From assembly GCA_020796225.1 (NCBI GenBank), contig CM036764.1:24608233-24672232 (forward strand): 64,000 nt of DNA. The letters run 5' to 3'. Shown here piece after piece: positions 24,001 to 39,000 of this stretch; positions within the stretch are counted from its first letter, which is position 1; the number at the start of each line of letters is the position of its first letter. The notes below the pieces were generated by a model, which was given only the letters and a program-made list of their open reading frames with translations, did no database searches and had not been told where the DNA came from. The stretch is from Arion vulgaris. Lineage: Eukaryota; Mollusca; Gastropoda; Stylommatophora; Arionidae. The translations under genes were made by a program, and so were the position numbers.

Positions 24001-27000
24001 GATCAGTAACATTCATGGTATGGAAAGAGTTAATAGGTGCAGTCAGGAGAAAATATTCAGTGATAGAAAACAGATGCTGTTACTGGATCAGACATGTGCT
24101 CAGAAACGATCCAGAGACCATCACGAGAACTGTCATGCAGTGGATCCAGGAAAGAATATGAAAGAGGTGTAGACCAAAGATGACCTGATGAAAAACAGTA
24201 AATGAAGAGGTGCATAGTATGAGTCAGTCTTGGAGCTGCCTATGAAGGATATCCATAGATCACCAGGAAGAAGAGATGTGATTGTTGCCCTATAAGACAC
24301 CACAAGGCATGTTGACACTGACTGCTTTGTCAGTCCGTGTCAAAGAAAAAAGAAGAATAAAATAGCCACTTGAACATAGAGCAAACAGTAAACTTTGTTC
24401 TTGCAATAGGCTTGATGACTCTAAACATAGAATTTACAAAGAAGGTTGAATAACAGAAAGCACATACTATTAGAGATGTAGCCCAAAGACATATAAAAAG
24501 AAATGAAAACTTACAAGGATAGATACAAAGTGTGTCATTAAACCATAACATTTCACAGTTTTTTATGCTCCAGTAACTTCAAAAGTAATGTTTGTTATTG
24601 ATAAAAATTATAGATATCATCAATGCGGTATGCTCTCATTTATGTGACATGAGCGAGACTCATACACTGAAACGTGTTCGAGAATTAGGCATTAAGTTTG
24701 GACATGCCAGACAGTGTCATCTTCGTGGTAGAGAGAGAAGATATACTGATCAGCTTCTCATGGGTACGGTGAGCAAATGGACTTTGGGATGGCTGCTGCA
24801 GCAGAGGACGGAACATGAATGGGAATGCCCAATATGCCACGACGTCGATGGCATAACATAACATTGATAACAATTAGTCAAGAACTTTCTCCTGCTGCAA
24901 GTGTGAGTGTTTTTACAGTTGTTTGCTCATGTGATTTCTTGTGCATTTCTTTAGGTTATCTGAAGAAAGAGCTGAAAATCCTAGATTCAATCCATACCTA
25001 TCCATATCAAATGTGCAGCTACCAATAACAAACCAAATAGACATAAGCCCAAGACTCACTCCTGCAAATCCGAGGGCTGGACAAAGGCAAAGTGAATGGG
25101 TCAGGGAAAGTTTAAAATCAGAATCACGACAATTTCAAGACAGGGTAGTTATCTTCTCTTTGTTTTATCAAACTAATCATATAATAAAATTGAATGCTGA
25201 AAAAACTGCCACTATAAAAGCATATTCATGCTTCCACACAGTACTTATATATATTTTTCATATTTGTTGGCCTACATGCTCTGATATAACCAAACAAGCT
25301 TCGCCCTTAGGTTGAAAGTTGCATGCCTTGATTTAAAGAGGCTTTAATCCCCTACAAAACAAATAAACCAACAAACACAGTACTCATACAAGAATGCCAA
25401 GAGCTATATATAGCAAAAACCTGAGAATAATATTTAGAACAAACAGACCACAAAGTTAAGCAAAGATGTGTATAATTATCGGATCTGTGTACGGTAAAAA
25501 TCATTTTGATTTCCATAGAAAATAAAGCAAAAATATCAACACGGGCAGACATAACAAAACAACATGTAATATGCTGATAACATCTCAAATAGAAAAGGGG
25601 CAGAAAATCTCCTCATGCTACAAATATGTTTTATTTTTTTAAATATTTATTTTTTATTATTAATACTGTATTTGAGAACCATGATAGCACAGTGGTAGAT
25701 GTACTTGCTTCATATACGTGTGGCCCTCTGTTCGAAATCCCAAGTCGCAGTGAGACTTTAATATGACTATGTTGACCCAATCTCAATTAGTTACCAGAGA
25801 AACACTGGAACATAAGACCAATGTATGCTGCTATTGGTCAAACAAAAATACTAGTCAAACGCTGCATTTCTCATTATACCACATGGTATGAAAACCGCCT
25901 GTGTGTTGCAGGGGTCCGCAAGAGGAGCAAAGAATAGTAACACTACGACCCACGAGGCATGTCGTAAGAGGCGACTGAGGTAGGGGCCTAGGAAGCTACC
26001 CTAGTAAATAAAAAGCGTTGCAGAAATCAGATCTCCTGGCTGACTTGTAGACTCATAATTGGCACAATGTACAATCACTCTTATGCTCAGACCACATACG
26101 GATCACAAAGAGTGGTTTAACGTAGTGGTTGATATGGAATGTTCGAGAAGAAAAAAGTATGAAAACAGGTTCTTTACTTTACTATTGCATGTAGGTATGA
26201 CTCATCTCTTGCTGGCCTTCCCAATCACAAATGACACTATTCTACAGATGAGCTCAGTAGATGTGATATTATAAAGTATATATAAAGTACAGTTTTAATC
26301 CAGTAAATCTTCTAAATGGTAGTGATGTTGCAATTCTATGTTACATGGGGAACTAAAATGAAATAAAGGAGAGAGAGAGAATAGGGATTGCATGATTTTA
26401 GTTAATATATTTGTTCCCTTAATTACTCTCAATTATTTGTCCTACATTGTCAATAATTCCATACATTTTTTGTATCTGTAATTTCTTCATGTCCGCTGTT
26501 GAGCTTCTATCTTTGTTTCTTCACTCTACAAAGTTTCTAACCTTAGCTACCATCTATATGCTTTGACATTGGTACTTTCAATCATCTGACAAGACCTAAG
26601 CACCTATAGGGGGCACTCAGTACAGTCATGGTAATACTAACTAGCTATCCTGTGTTTTTTATTTTGTAGCTTAATATATTTCTTCTCTTACAGGAACCAA
26701 ATTATGGAGAGCCAGCGCAACTTTCGCCATCAACCACTGAAAACGTGGAGATGAATAACAAATATGCTAAGGTATAGTTGATTTATCACACAACAATCTG
26801 GCTAGGTAGCATTAGCCCCAGCAGTAATAATATTATTTTGATAACCATTACCAACACTGCTATCAGCAATAACACAAACATCATGTCTTTCATCATTTCC
26901 ATTATCATAACAAATCATTAATTTATTGGTTACTGAACCAACATCATAGCATACCAAACAGACCCATAGGTGCTCAGTCTACCCAAAAGATGTCAAAGAG

Positions 27001-30000
27001 AATGCATACTGATGGTTCTTGTGGCTCGCTGGTTAAACACACTCCTCACTCTGCCCCTCAGACATCCAGTTCTACTTGTATAACGGATAAATCCCAGGTA
27101 TCCATTACTACTTGTATGGGTAACTCCAAACTCCTTAAATCGCTGGATCGATTCAACATCAATTTTAGTGTCCTCATCCAACAATGAAAATGTTTGTACT
27201 GGTAAACTACAACTGAAAATTAATTTAATCTTCTTTTACTTATTGCAGCAGTTATATAAATACCGCCCGTGTGTTACCGGGCTCGCAAGGGGAGCAAAGA
27301 ATAATAACACTGCGACCTACAAGGAATGTCATAGGAAGCGACTAAGGTAGGGTCCTAGGGAAGCTACCCTAGTAAGTAAAAAGGATTGAAAAATTGGATG
27401 TCCTGGCCTACTTGTAGGTGCATAACTGGCATAACGTACAATCGCTCTTATGCTCAGGTCACATACAAATCACAAAGAGTGGTTAACAAGTGGTCGATGT
27501 GGAGCGTTCGAAGAAGAAGATATAAATACTGAACATACATTTTTTAATCATCATCTACACACCTACAACTGTCAGCCTACATGTATAAATTAACAATAAC
27601 TTTGTTCATTCAAAATATGCAGACATAAATCATTTATGCATTTATTTGTTCTGGTAATTCATGTACTAATAAATAATATATATGTTGATTAAAGACTTCC
27701 ATGCATCAACCAATGAAAGTCTTGCGGCCCTTAACAGAATTTCAACAAGAGAATCTTCAGCACTCTACTATGCAGGCTAAAGTATATGATTATTCTAACC
27801 CTAGTGATTCTGCGGTAAGACATTCATTTTTTCTTTATGCATAATAAAATTTCTTATATACAAAACACAGTACTAACTGTTCTTCAAAGAGGCCTGTCTC
27901 ATTGTTGTTTTTTTTTACAAATAAGTATGTTATGTTATGTTATGTGATTGATGTCATGGCACATTGGGCATTCCCATGCGGGCTCTGTCCTTCACTGCAG
28001 CAGCAACCCCAAAGTCCATTTGCTCACCGTACCCATAAGAAGTTGATTAGTATATGTTCTCTCTCTACCATGAAGATGACACTGTCTGGCATATCCAAAC
28101 TTAACTCCTAATTCTCGCGCTCGTTCCAGTGTCTGAGACTCATCCTTATCACATAAATGAAAGCATATCGCATTGATGACATCGGCTCTGTCCGCTTGTT
28201 CTTTGTTTCTTTTCATTATTTCAAGAGTCTACCAAACCTGACAACCCATATTGTGCCAATGACTTCAGGTATAAATGACATTTAATTGGATGCAAGCCAC
28301 ATTTTAGTGCAAGGAAATACTCCCTAAAGACTAAATAGCTGTGGCAGGGTAGACCAAATCCTCAAACTTGTTTGGCAGCTAGACTAGGATGGAAACTATG
28401 AAAATGGAAAAATAAAGTACAGGTCTGTTGATCCAGCAGCTTCTGTATCTTGTCTCATTCTGAATGTATTTGTATTACCTTTCCTTTTTAGGTGACACAG
28501 CAAGCCAAAAAAAGTGTTTGCAATAATGAGAGAAAGAAGGCTAGCATCACAAGAACAACATGTTGGGGTATTGAAGGTGGATAAGGGAAGCTTCTTTTGG
28601 TTGCTTATATGAAAATGAAAATCGTGGCATATCCTAAAGGAAGTAGCCATCAACCACAGTAAACGAGTCGTTGATTTTCTAGGCACTACTTATACGTTCA
28701 GTAGTTTGCCATTGCTTTCTGAACGGTGAGGTCTATTTTACCTTTTGTAAAAATCCCATGGAAACGAATTTGCTTCCAAACTTGCCCACCGTGGGGTTTG
28801 AACCAGGTACGCTTGGGTTCGTGATCGAGCTCACTACCGCTTGGTTGCTTATATACCACCAATAATATAACCTATGCAAGTAGAACTGGATGTGTGAGAG
28901 GCAGAGTGAGGAGTGTGTTTAACTAGCAAGCCATGGAAACCATCAGTATGCATTCTCTTAGGATATCTGTTGGGGGAGTCTGAGCACCTATGGCTCTTGC
29001 CCGGAGTGCAATTACGTCAGTTTAGTAACCAATAATCATCTACCAAATATTGGATGAGGACACAAGACTTGATGTGGAATCTACACATCATGTTTAGAAG
29101 TTTAAAATCACATATTGTTTTAGCGAAATTGAACTCCTTAGGAATCAGAATGTGAAATATATTGAACGAGCAAGCCATGAGAACTATCACCATTAATACC
29201 TTTTGACATCTGCAGTGGGGACTGAGTATCTGTGAGTCTTGTCTGGAGTACTATGAAATCTATTAAAGAAACAATAAGCAATGAAGATCTCTCAGTTGTT
29301 ATTTTTCCATAGGTGCTCAACTCTCGTTCCAAAGTTACCCAGTTCGCTCACTCATGGAGCCATTAAGATATTTTTCATATACGCCTATCTCAGTGTAGGT
29401 GAGATTGAGTTCCTAGTCCTATTGGAGTTGGACAATAAAATGTAGGTCTCGTGTTAAATTTGAGCATGTAAAAGAACCCTTGGTAGTTCAAAAAAGAGAA
29501 CAGCAGGCTGGAAAGTCACTGCCTGGACAAAATCCATTTTTAAAAAGTGAGAAAACAATATAGACAAAGTGTCTTCTAAACGTATGGCTGTGAAACATGG
29601 ACATTTAGTACAGCAGTGAAAGCGTATGGCTGTGAAACATGGACATTTAGTACAGCAGTGGAAACATATGGGTGTGAAACATGGACATTTAGTACAGCAG
29701 TGGAAACATATGGGTGTGAAACATGGACATTTAGTACAGCAGTGGAAACGTATGGCTGTGAAACATGGACATTTAGTACAGCAGTGGAAACGTATGGCTG
29801 TGAAACATGGACATTTAGTACAGCAGTGGAAACGTATGGCTGTGAAACATGGACATTTAGTACAGCAGTGGAAACGTATGGGTGTGAGGCATGGACATTT
29901 AGTACAGCAGTGGAAACGTATGGCTGTGAAACATGGACATTTAGTACAGCAGTGGAAACATATGGGTGTGAGGCATGGACATTTAGTAAAGCAGTGGAAA

Positions 30001-33000
30001 CGTATGGGTGTGAAACATGGACATTTAGTACAGCAGTGGAAACATATGGGTGTGAGGCATGGACATTTAGTAAAGCAGTGGAAACGTATGGGTGTGAGGC
30101 ATGGACATTTAGTAAAGCAGTGGAAACGTATGGGTGTGAGGCATGGACATTTAGTACAGCAGTGGAAACGTATGGCTGTGAAACATGGACATTTAGTACA
30201 GCAGTGGAAACATATGGCTGTGAAACATGGACATTTAGTACAGCAGTGGAAACATATGGCTGTGAAACATGGACATTTAGTACAGCAGTGGAAACGTATG
30301 GCTGTGAAACATGGACATTTAGTACAGCAGTGGAAACGTATGGCTGTGAAACATGGACATTTAGTACAGCAGTGGAAACGTATGGCTGTGAAACATGGAC
30401 ATTTAGTAAAGCAGTGGAAACATATGGCTGTGAAACATGGACATTTAGTACAGCAGTGGAAACGTATGGGTGTGAGGCATGGACATTTAGTACAGCAGTG
30501 GAAACGTATGGGTGTGAAACATGGACATTTAGTAAAGCAGTGGAAACGTATGGGTGTGAAACATGGACATTTAGTAAAGCAGTGGAAACGTATGGGTGTG
30601 AAACATGGACATTTAGTACAGCAGTGGAAACGTATGGGTGTGAAACATGGACATTTAGTAAAGCAGTGGAAACGTATGGGTGTGAAACATGGACATTTAG
30701 TAAAGCAGTGGAAACGTATGGGTGTGAAACATGGACATTTAGTAAAGCAGTGGAAACGTATGGGTGTGAAACATGGACATTTAGTACAGCAGTGGAAACG
30801 TATGGCTGTGAAACATGGACATTTAGTACAGCAGTGGAAACGTATGGGTGTGAGGCATGGACATTTAGTACAGCAGTGGAAACGTATGGCTGTGAAACAT
30901 GGACATTTAGTAAAGCAGTGGAAACGTATGGCTGTGAAACATGGACATTTAGTAAAGCAGTGGAAACGTATGGGTGTGAAACATGGACATTTAGTAAAGC
31001 AGTGGAAACGTATGGGTGTGAAACATGGACATTTAGTAAAGCAGTGGAAACGTATGGGTGTGAAACATGGACATTTAGTAAAGCAGTGGAAACGTATGGG
31101 TGTGAAACATGGACATTTAGTAAAGCAGGGGAAACGTGTGGTGTGAAACATGGACATTTAGTACAGCAGTGGAAACGTATGGCTGTGAAACATGGACATT
31201 TAGTAAAGCAGTGGAAACGTATGGGTGTGAAACATGGACATTTAGTACAGCAGTGGAAACGTATGGCTGTGAAACATGGACATTTAGTACAGCAGTGGAA
31301 ACGTATGGGTGTGAAACATGGACATTTAGTACAGCAGTGGAAACGTATGGCTGTGAAACATGGACATTTAGTACAGCAGTGGAAACGTATGGCTGTGAGG
31401 CATGGACATTTAGTAAAGCAGTGGAAACGTATGGGTGTGAAACATGGACATTTAGTACAGCAGTGGAAACGTATGGCTGTGAAACATGGACATTTAGTAA
31501 AGCAGTGGAAACATATGGCTGTGAAACATGGACATTTAGTAAAGCAGTGGAAACATATGGGTGTGAAACATGGACATTTAGTAAAGCAGTGGAAACGTAT
31601 GGCTGTGAAACATGGACATTTAGTAAAGCAGTGGAAACGTATGGCTGTGAAACATGGACATTTAGTAAAGCAGTGGAAACGTATGGCTGTGAAACATGGA
31701 CATTTAGTACAGCAGTGGAAACGTATGGGTGTGAGGCATGGACATTTAGTAAAGCAGTGGAAACATATGGGTGTGAAACATGGACATTTAGTAAAGCAGT
31801 GGAAACATATGGGTGTGAAACATGGACATTTAGTAAAGCAGTGGAAACGTATGGCTGTGAAACATGGACATTTAGTAAAGCAGTGGAAACATATGGCTGT
31901 GAAACATGGACATTTAGTACAGCAGTGGAAACGTATGGCTGTGAAACATGGACATTTAGTAAAGCAGTGGAAACATATGGCTGTGAAACATGGACATTTA
32001 GTACAGCAGTGGAAACGTATGGCTGTGAAACATGGACATTTAGTAAAGCAGTGGAAACATATGGCTGTGAAACATGGACATTTAGTACAGCAGTGGAAAC
32101 GTATGGCTGTGAAACATGGACATTTAGTACAGCAGTGGAAACATATGGCTGTGAAACATGGACATTTAGTACAGCAGTGGAAACGTATGGGTGTGAAACA
32201 TGGACATTTAGTACAGCAGTGGAAACGTATGGGTGTGAAACATGGACATTTAGTACAGCAGTGGAAACGTATGGCTGTGAAACATGGACATTTAGTACAG
32301 CAGTGGAAACGTATGGCTGTGAAACATGGACATTTAGTACAGCAGTGGAAACGTATGGCTGTGAAACATGGACATTTAGTACAGCAGTGGAAACGTATGG
32401 CTGTGAAACATGGACATTTAGTACAGCAGTGGAAACGTATGGCTGTGAAACATGGACATTTAGTACAGCAGTGGAAACGTATGGCTGTGAAACATGGACA
32501 TTTAGTACAGCAGTGGAAACGTATGGCTGTGAAACATGGACATTTAGTACAGCAGTGGAAACGTATGGGTGTGAAACATGGACATTTAGTAAAGCAGTGG
32601 AAACGTATGGCTGTGAAACTTGGACATTTAGTAAAGCAGTGGAAACGTATGGGTGTGAAACATGGACATTTAGTAAAGCAGTGGAAACATATGGGTGTGA
32701 GGCATGGACATTTAGTAAAGCAGTGGAAACATATGGGTGTGAGGCATGGACATTTAGTACAGCAGTGGAAACGTATGGGTGTGAAACATGGACATTTAGT
32801 AAAGCAGTGGAAACGTATGGGTGTGAAACATGGACATTTAGTAAAGCAGTGGAAACGTATGGGTGTGAGGCATGGACATTTAGTACAGCAGTGGAAACGT
32901 ATGGCTGTGAAACATGGACATTTAGTACAGCAGTGGAAACGTATGGCTGTGAAACATGGACATTTAGTACAGCAGTGGAAACGTATGGGTGTGAGGTATG

Positions 33001-36000
33001 GACATTTAGTAAAGCAGTGGAAACGTATGGGTGTGAGGCATGGACATTTAGTACAGCAGTGGAAACATATGGGTGTGAGGCATGGACATTTAGTACAGCA
33101 GTGGAAACATATGGGTGTGAGGCATGGACATTTAGTACAGCAGTGGAAACATATGGGTGTGAGGCATGGACATTTAGTACAGCAGTGGAAACGTATGGGT
33201 GTGAAACATGGACATTTAGTACAGCAGTGGAAACATATGGGTGTGAAACATGGACATTTAGTACAGCAGTGGAAACGTATGGGTGTGAAACATGGACATT
33301 TAGTACAGCAGTGGAAACGTATGGGTGTGAGGCATGGACATTTAGTAAAGCAGTGGAAACGTATGGGTGTGAAACATGGACATTTAGTACAGCAGTGGAA
33401 ACATATGGGTGTGAGGCATGGACATTTAGTAAAGCAGTGGAAACATATGGGTGTGAGGCATGGACATTTAGTACAGCAGTGAAACGTATGGGTGTGAGGC
33501 ATGGACATTTAGTACAGCAGTGGAAACATATGGGTGTGAGGCATGGACATTTAGTACAGCAGTGGAAACGTATGGGTGTGAGGCATGGACATTTAGTACA
33601 GCAGTTGAAACATATGGGTGTGAGGCATGGACATTTAGTACAGCAGTGGAAACGTATGGGTGTGAGGCATGGACATTTAGTACAGCAGTGGAAACATATG
33701 GGTGTGAGGCATGGACATTTAGTAAAGCAGTGGAAACGTATGGGTGTGAGGCATGGACATTTAGTACAGCAGTTGAAACATATGGGTGTGAGGCATGGAC
33801 ATTTAGTACAGCAGTGAAACGTATGGGTGTGAGGCATGGACATTTAGTACAGCAGTGGAAACGTATGGGTGTGAAACATGGACATTTAGTAAAGCAGTGG
33901 AAACATATGGCTGTGAAACATGGACATTTAGTAAAGCAGTGGAAACATATGGGTGTGAGGCATGGACATTTAGTAAAGCAGTGGAAACATATGGGTGTGA
34001 GGTATGGACATTTAGTAAAGCAGTGGAAACGTATGGGTGTGAGGCATGGACATTTAGTACAGCAGTGGAAACATATGGGTGTGAGGCATGGACATTTAGT
34101 ACAGCAGTGGAAACATATGGGTGTGAGGCATGGACATTTAGTACAGCAGTTGAAACATATGGGTGTGAGGCATGGACATTTAGTACAGCAGTGGAAACGT
34201 ATGGGTGTGAAACATGGACATTTAGTACAGCAGTGGAAACATATGGGTGTGAAACATGGACATTTAGTACAGCAGTGGAAACGTATGGGTGTGAAACATG
34301 GACATTTAGTACAGCAGTGGAAACGTATGGGTGTGAGGCATGGACATTTAGTAAAGCAGTGGAAACGTATGGGTGTGAAACATGGACATTTAGTACAGCA
34401 GTGGAAACATATGGGTGTGAGGCATGGACATTTAGTAAAGCAGTGGAAACATATGGGTGTGAGGCATGGACATTTAGTACAGCAGTGGAAACGTATGGGT
34501 GTGAGGCATGGACATTTAGTACAGCAGTGGAAACATATGGGTGTGAGGCATGGACATTTAGTACAGCAGTGGAAACGTATGGGTGTGAGGCATGGACATT
34601 TAGTACAGCAGTGGAAACATATGGGTGTGAGGCATGGACATTTAGTACAGCAGTGAAACGTATGGGTGTGAGGCATGGACATTTAGTACAGCAGTGGAAA
34701 CATATGGGTGTGAGGCATGGACATTTAGTAAAGCAGTGGAAACGTATGGGTGTGAGGCATGGACATTTAGTACAGCAGTGGAAACATATGGGTGTGAGGC
34801 ATGGACATTTAGTACAGCAGTGAAACGTATGGGTGTGAGGCATGGACATTTAGTACAGCAGTGGAAACGTATGGGTGTGAGGCATGGACATTTAGTACAG
34901 CAGTGGAAACGTATGGGTGTGAGGCATGGACATTTAGTACAGCAGTGGAAACGTATGGGTGTGAAGCATGGACATTTAGTAAAGCAGTGAAACGTATGGG
35001 TGTGAGGCATGGACATTTAGTACAGCAGTGGAAACATATGGGTGTGAAGCATGGACATTTAGTAAAGCAGTGGAAACGTATGGGTGTGAAACATGGACAT
35101 TTAGTACAGCAGTGGAAACATATGGGTGTGAAGCATGGACATTTAGTAAAGCAGTGGAAACGTATGGGTGTGAGGCATGGACATTTAGTACAGCAGTGGA
35201 AACGTATGGGTGTGAGGCATGGACATTTAGTAAAGCAGTGGAAACGTATGGGTGTGAGGCATGGACATTTAGTACAGCAGTGGAAACGTATGGGTGTGAG
35301 GCATGGACATTTAGTAAAGCAGTGGAAACGTATGGGTGTGAGGCATGGACATTTAGTAAAGCAGTGGAAACATATGGGTGTGAGGCATGGACATTTAGTA
35401 AAGCAGTGGAAACGTATGGGTGTGAGGCATGGACATTTAGTACAGCAGTGGAAACGTATGGGTGTGAGGCATGGACATTTAGTACAGCAGTGGAAACATA
35501 TGGGTGTGAGGCATGGACATTTAGTACAGCAGTGGAAACGTATGGGTGTGAGGCATGGACATTTAGTACAGCAGTGGAAACATATGGGTGTGAGGCATGG
35601 ACATTTAGTACAGCAGTGGAAACGTATGGGTGTGAGGCATGGACATTTAGTACAGCAGTGGAAACGTATGGGTGTGAGGCATGGACATTTAGTACAGCAG
35701 TGGAAACGTATGGGTGTGAGGCATGGACATTTAGTACAGCAGTGAAACGTATGGGTGTGAGGCATGGACATTTAGTACAGCAGTGGAAACGTATGGGTGT
35801 GAGGCATGGACATTTAGTAAAGCAGTGGAAACATATGGGTGTGAGGCATGGACATTTAGTAAAGCAGTGGAAACGTATGGGTGTGAGGCATGGACATTTA
35901 GTAAAGCAGTGGAAACGTATGGGTGTGAGGCATGGACATTTAGTAAAGCAGTGGAAACGTATGGGTGTGAGGCATGGACATTTAGTACAGCAGTGGAAAC

Positions 36001-39000
36001 GTATGGGTGTGAGGCATGGACATTTAGTACAGCAGTGGAAAAACATATATGTGCTTTCGAATATAAGTGTAACAGAAGAGTCCTCCGTAAATCATGGACA
36101 GAGAAGAGAACAAATAGATCTATCCAGAAAGAACTCAAAATCAAAGAAAACTGGCTGATGTTTCAAATAGGAAAGAGAAAATTGAGATATTTTGGGCATA
36201 TAAAAAACATGAAGGGCTGGAGAAGACCATCATGGAAGGAGGCATACCGGCAAAGAGAAGAAGAGAAAGACCACGGAGAAGATGGATTTAGGATGTAACT
36301 GATGGTTTGAACCTGACGGCTGCAGAGGCAGGACATCTGGCCTATGAGAGAGAAATTCCGGAGGACTGTTAGGGTGGCCAAGTTCTGCTCAGGACTAGCT
36401 ATTTGATGATGATCTTCAATCAACCAATCAATCAAAACCATCACATTATCATCTGACAACTGTCTAATACATAATTCTGAATAATATCATACAAGGATAC
36501 CATGTGTATGATATATATCAGTCAACATAAAATGTCAACATTGTCAATGATAAACATAAATTTGTCTGCTATTTTTTATAATGCATGTTATTCTTCTTCA
36601 TCGCCCGTGTGGTGTTGAGGCCCGTAAGAGAAGCAAAGAATAGTACCACTGCGACCTACACAGCATGTCATAAGAGGTGACTGATGTAGGACCTAGGAAG
36701 CTACCCTAGTAAATAAAAAGCGTAGCAGAAATTGGATGTGCTGGCCTACTTGTAGGCGCATAACTGGCACAATGTACAATCGCTCTTAGACTCAGATCAC
36801 ATACAAATCACACAGAGTGGCTTATATGGAGCGTTCGAAGAAGAAGGATTCTTCTTCACTACCTTATTGTTTGATTTGTGAGTTAAATTTAGTCAGTGAA
36901 GGGATAAATAATCCAGTACAAGATTTCAAAGTCAAATGTTAACCTTTTATTGTGTTCTTCAAATCAAGATTCAATGGTTAGCAATGCCAGAACAACATAT
37001 ACAAAGCAAATATTTAACGTCGATAGTGTAAACAACTAATATATTTTCTGCACTATTAACAAATACTCACATAACAAATCAACCACAGAATCATAAAAAA
37101 TCTAAGCAGAAACACTCATATCTACTACATCAACCACTCAATTATTTCATCTTCTTCTGCATTCTCACTAGATTGGGATTTCGGATTCTCTAATAAAGGC
37201 AGCCGTCTGTCTCAGATTATCAGCCACGCCATACAGTTTGTCTTGGACGCTGGTGTAAGTGGGCCACTTCTTTCTTCTCAAGTCTGCATTTTGGGGGCAG
37301 TTCTGTAGGATATAATTCCTATTATTTCTGTTTCCCCGTTTGTGCCGACCTCTTCCGCAGTAAGTTTTGGCCACCCTCGTGATGGTAGGTCTGACATTCT
37401 TACTGCATGGCTAAATCTCTGAGACAGATTGGCAACCGTAGAATCCGTCATCCCATTCCTCATTGTGAGGGGTCGCTGCACCATGTTATGCGCCTTACGG
37501 CCTGGTGTATCCGTTTTCTGCAAGCATTTGTTTCGGGTTAGCATTCTCTAGCGGACACGTTCATCCGATTTCAGTCAAACCTCCTTAGTCGTCTCTTACA
37601 ACATGCGTGGCAGGTAAAGTGGTTCTATTCTTTACACCCCAAATTTGGACACCGGTAACCACTCGGGCGCAATTATATCAGAAGAATAATGATGTCAACA
37701 TCAATCACTAACCACCATTAAGTCATTTCTAGGACAAGCAAATTCAGGTGTTATTTGATGTTTTATTTAATATTTTAGCTTATAGTTTTTGTCAACTGAT
37801 CTAATGATTCTAATTATGTGATATTTCAGACAAGTCATATTGCCCAGCCTTCCCATAATAATACAAATTTGTATGACTTTGAATATGAGAACAGAGTCCA
37901 ACAAGAACGTGGAGTGGGTGATCCAGTGAGTTAGAGTCATTATTTTAGAAATATTTAGTTAATTTTTGAAAAATATGAATTGGTAGTTAAAATTAACACG
38001 TTTTTAAAAATCCAACCAAATGATAATTATTTTTTTTTAAATTAAAAGTCAGTAAAGGAATGAGCAAATTCCGAAAATGATTTCAGATAAGACTGAATAA
38101 TTGCAAGAGTTAATGAAAAATTAACTGTTTCAAAAAATGATTGAAAGGGGGAGATTTTTAAAATCCTAAATGAGAATGTTTGGGTTGGAATAAATTATTT
38201 TAGATTTCAAAAATTGAATGATGTAGCAAACAAGAAAGCTAAATATGGTCAACGTATGAAATCTGATGATTTCATTAAATTTTTAATGGAAAGAATTATA
38301 AAAGATTATGATACTTTCTTTTTTGCTTTCAGTATTCAATTAAGCGACCACTAGTTTCAGCACGGCCACATTTTGTAAGTCGATTCAGAGTTTTATCTAA
38401 TTTAATCTATCTACATTCTATCCACACTCAATATTTAGTATGGTTTTAAGTTATAAGAAGGGAGTGCTCTCCCATGTTAATGATGTGACACAATTTTTTA
38501 AAAATTACTACATGCTGCTTTTAAGTCCCTCAAAGTGACAGGTTTCATAAGAGGATTGAACGATGGCACAACAAGCTGGCATTATGAAACAATTTTGTTA
38601 TAGAAATTCTTCTTCTTCGAATGCTCCATATCGACCACTTGCTAAAGGGCGGAAAAGCCTAAAAGCGATTGTATATTGTGTCAGTTACGCACCTACAAGA
38701 AGGCCAACACATCTGATTACTGCCACGCTTTTATTTATTAGGGTAGCATCCTTAGACCCCTACCGTAGTCACCTCTTACGACAGGCAGTGTTATTATTCT
38801 TTGCTCCCTTTGCGAGCCTTGGCAACACACAGACATGTTATAAAAATAGAAACAGACCTAAATATAAAAATTGGTAAAATGATTCAGTCCAGTCTTTTGG
38901 GCATTAGAAACATCGTTAGGATATGACATTATAAATTTCTATATAACTTACTCAATTTGAAGTTTGAAACAAAGATGGAGAACCTAATCTAGTAAAAAAG

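Noticed and set aside
25687..25743. tRNA gene
   Set aside because: Only scattered A- and B-box-like words (GTGGTAGA, GTTCGAAATCCC); I could not fold a cloverleaf with a paired acceptor stem.
29454..36298. Frames of up to 1310 codons on both strands
   Set aside because: By-products of the 42-bp array. One frame is meaningful only as a fossil of the LINE motif.
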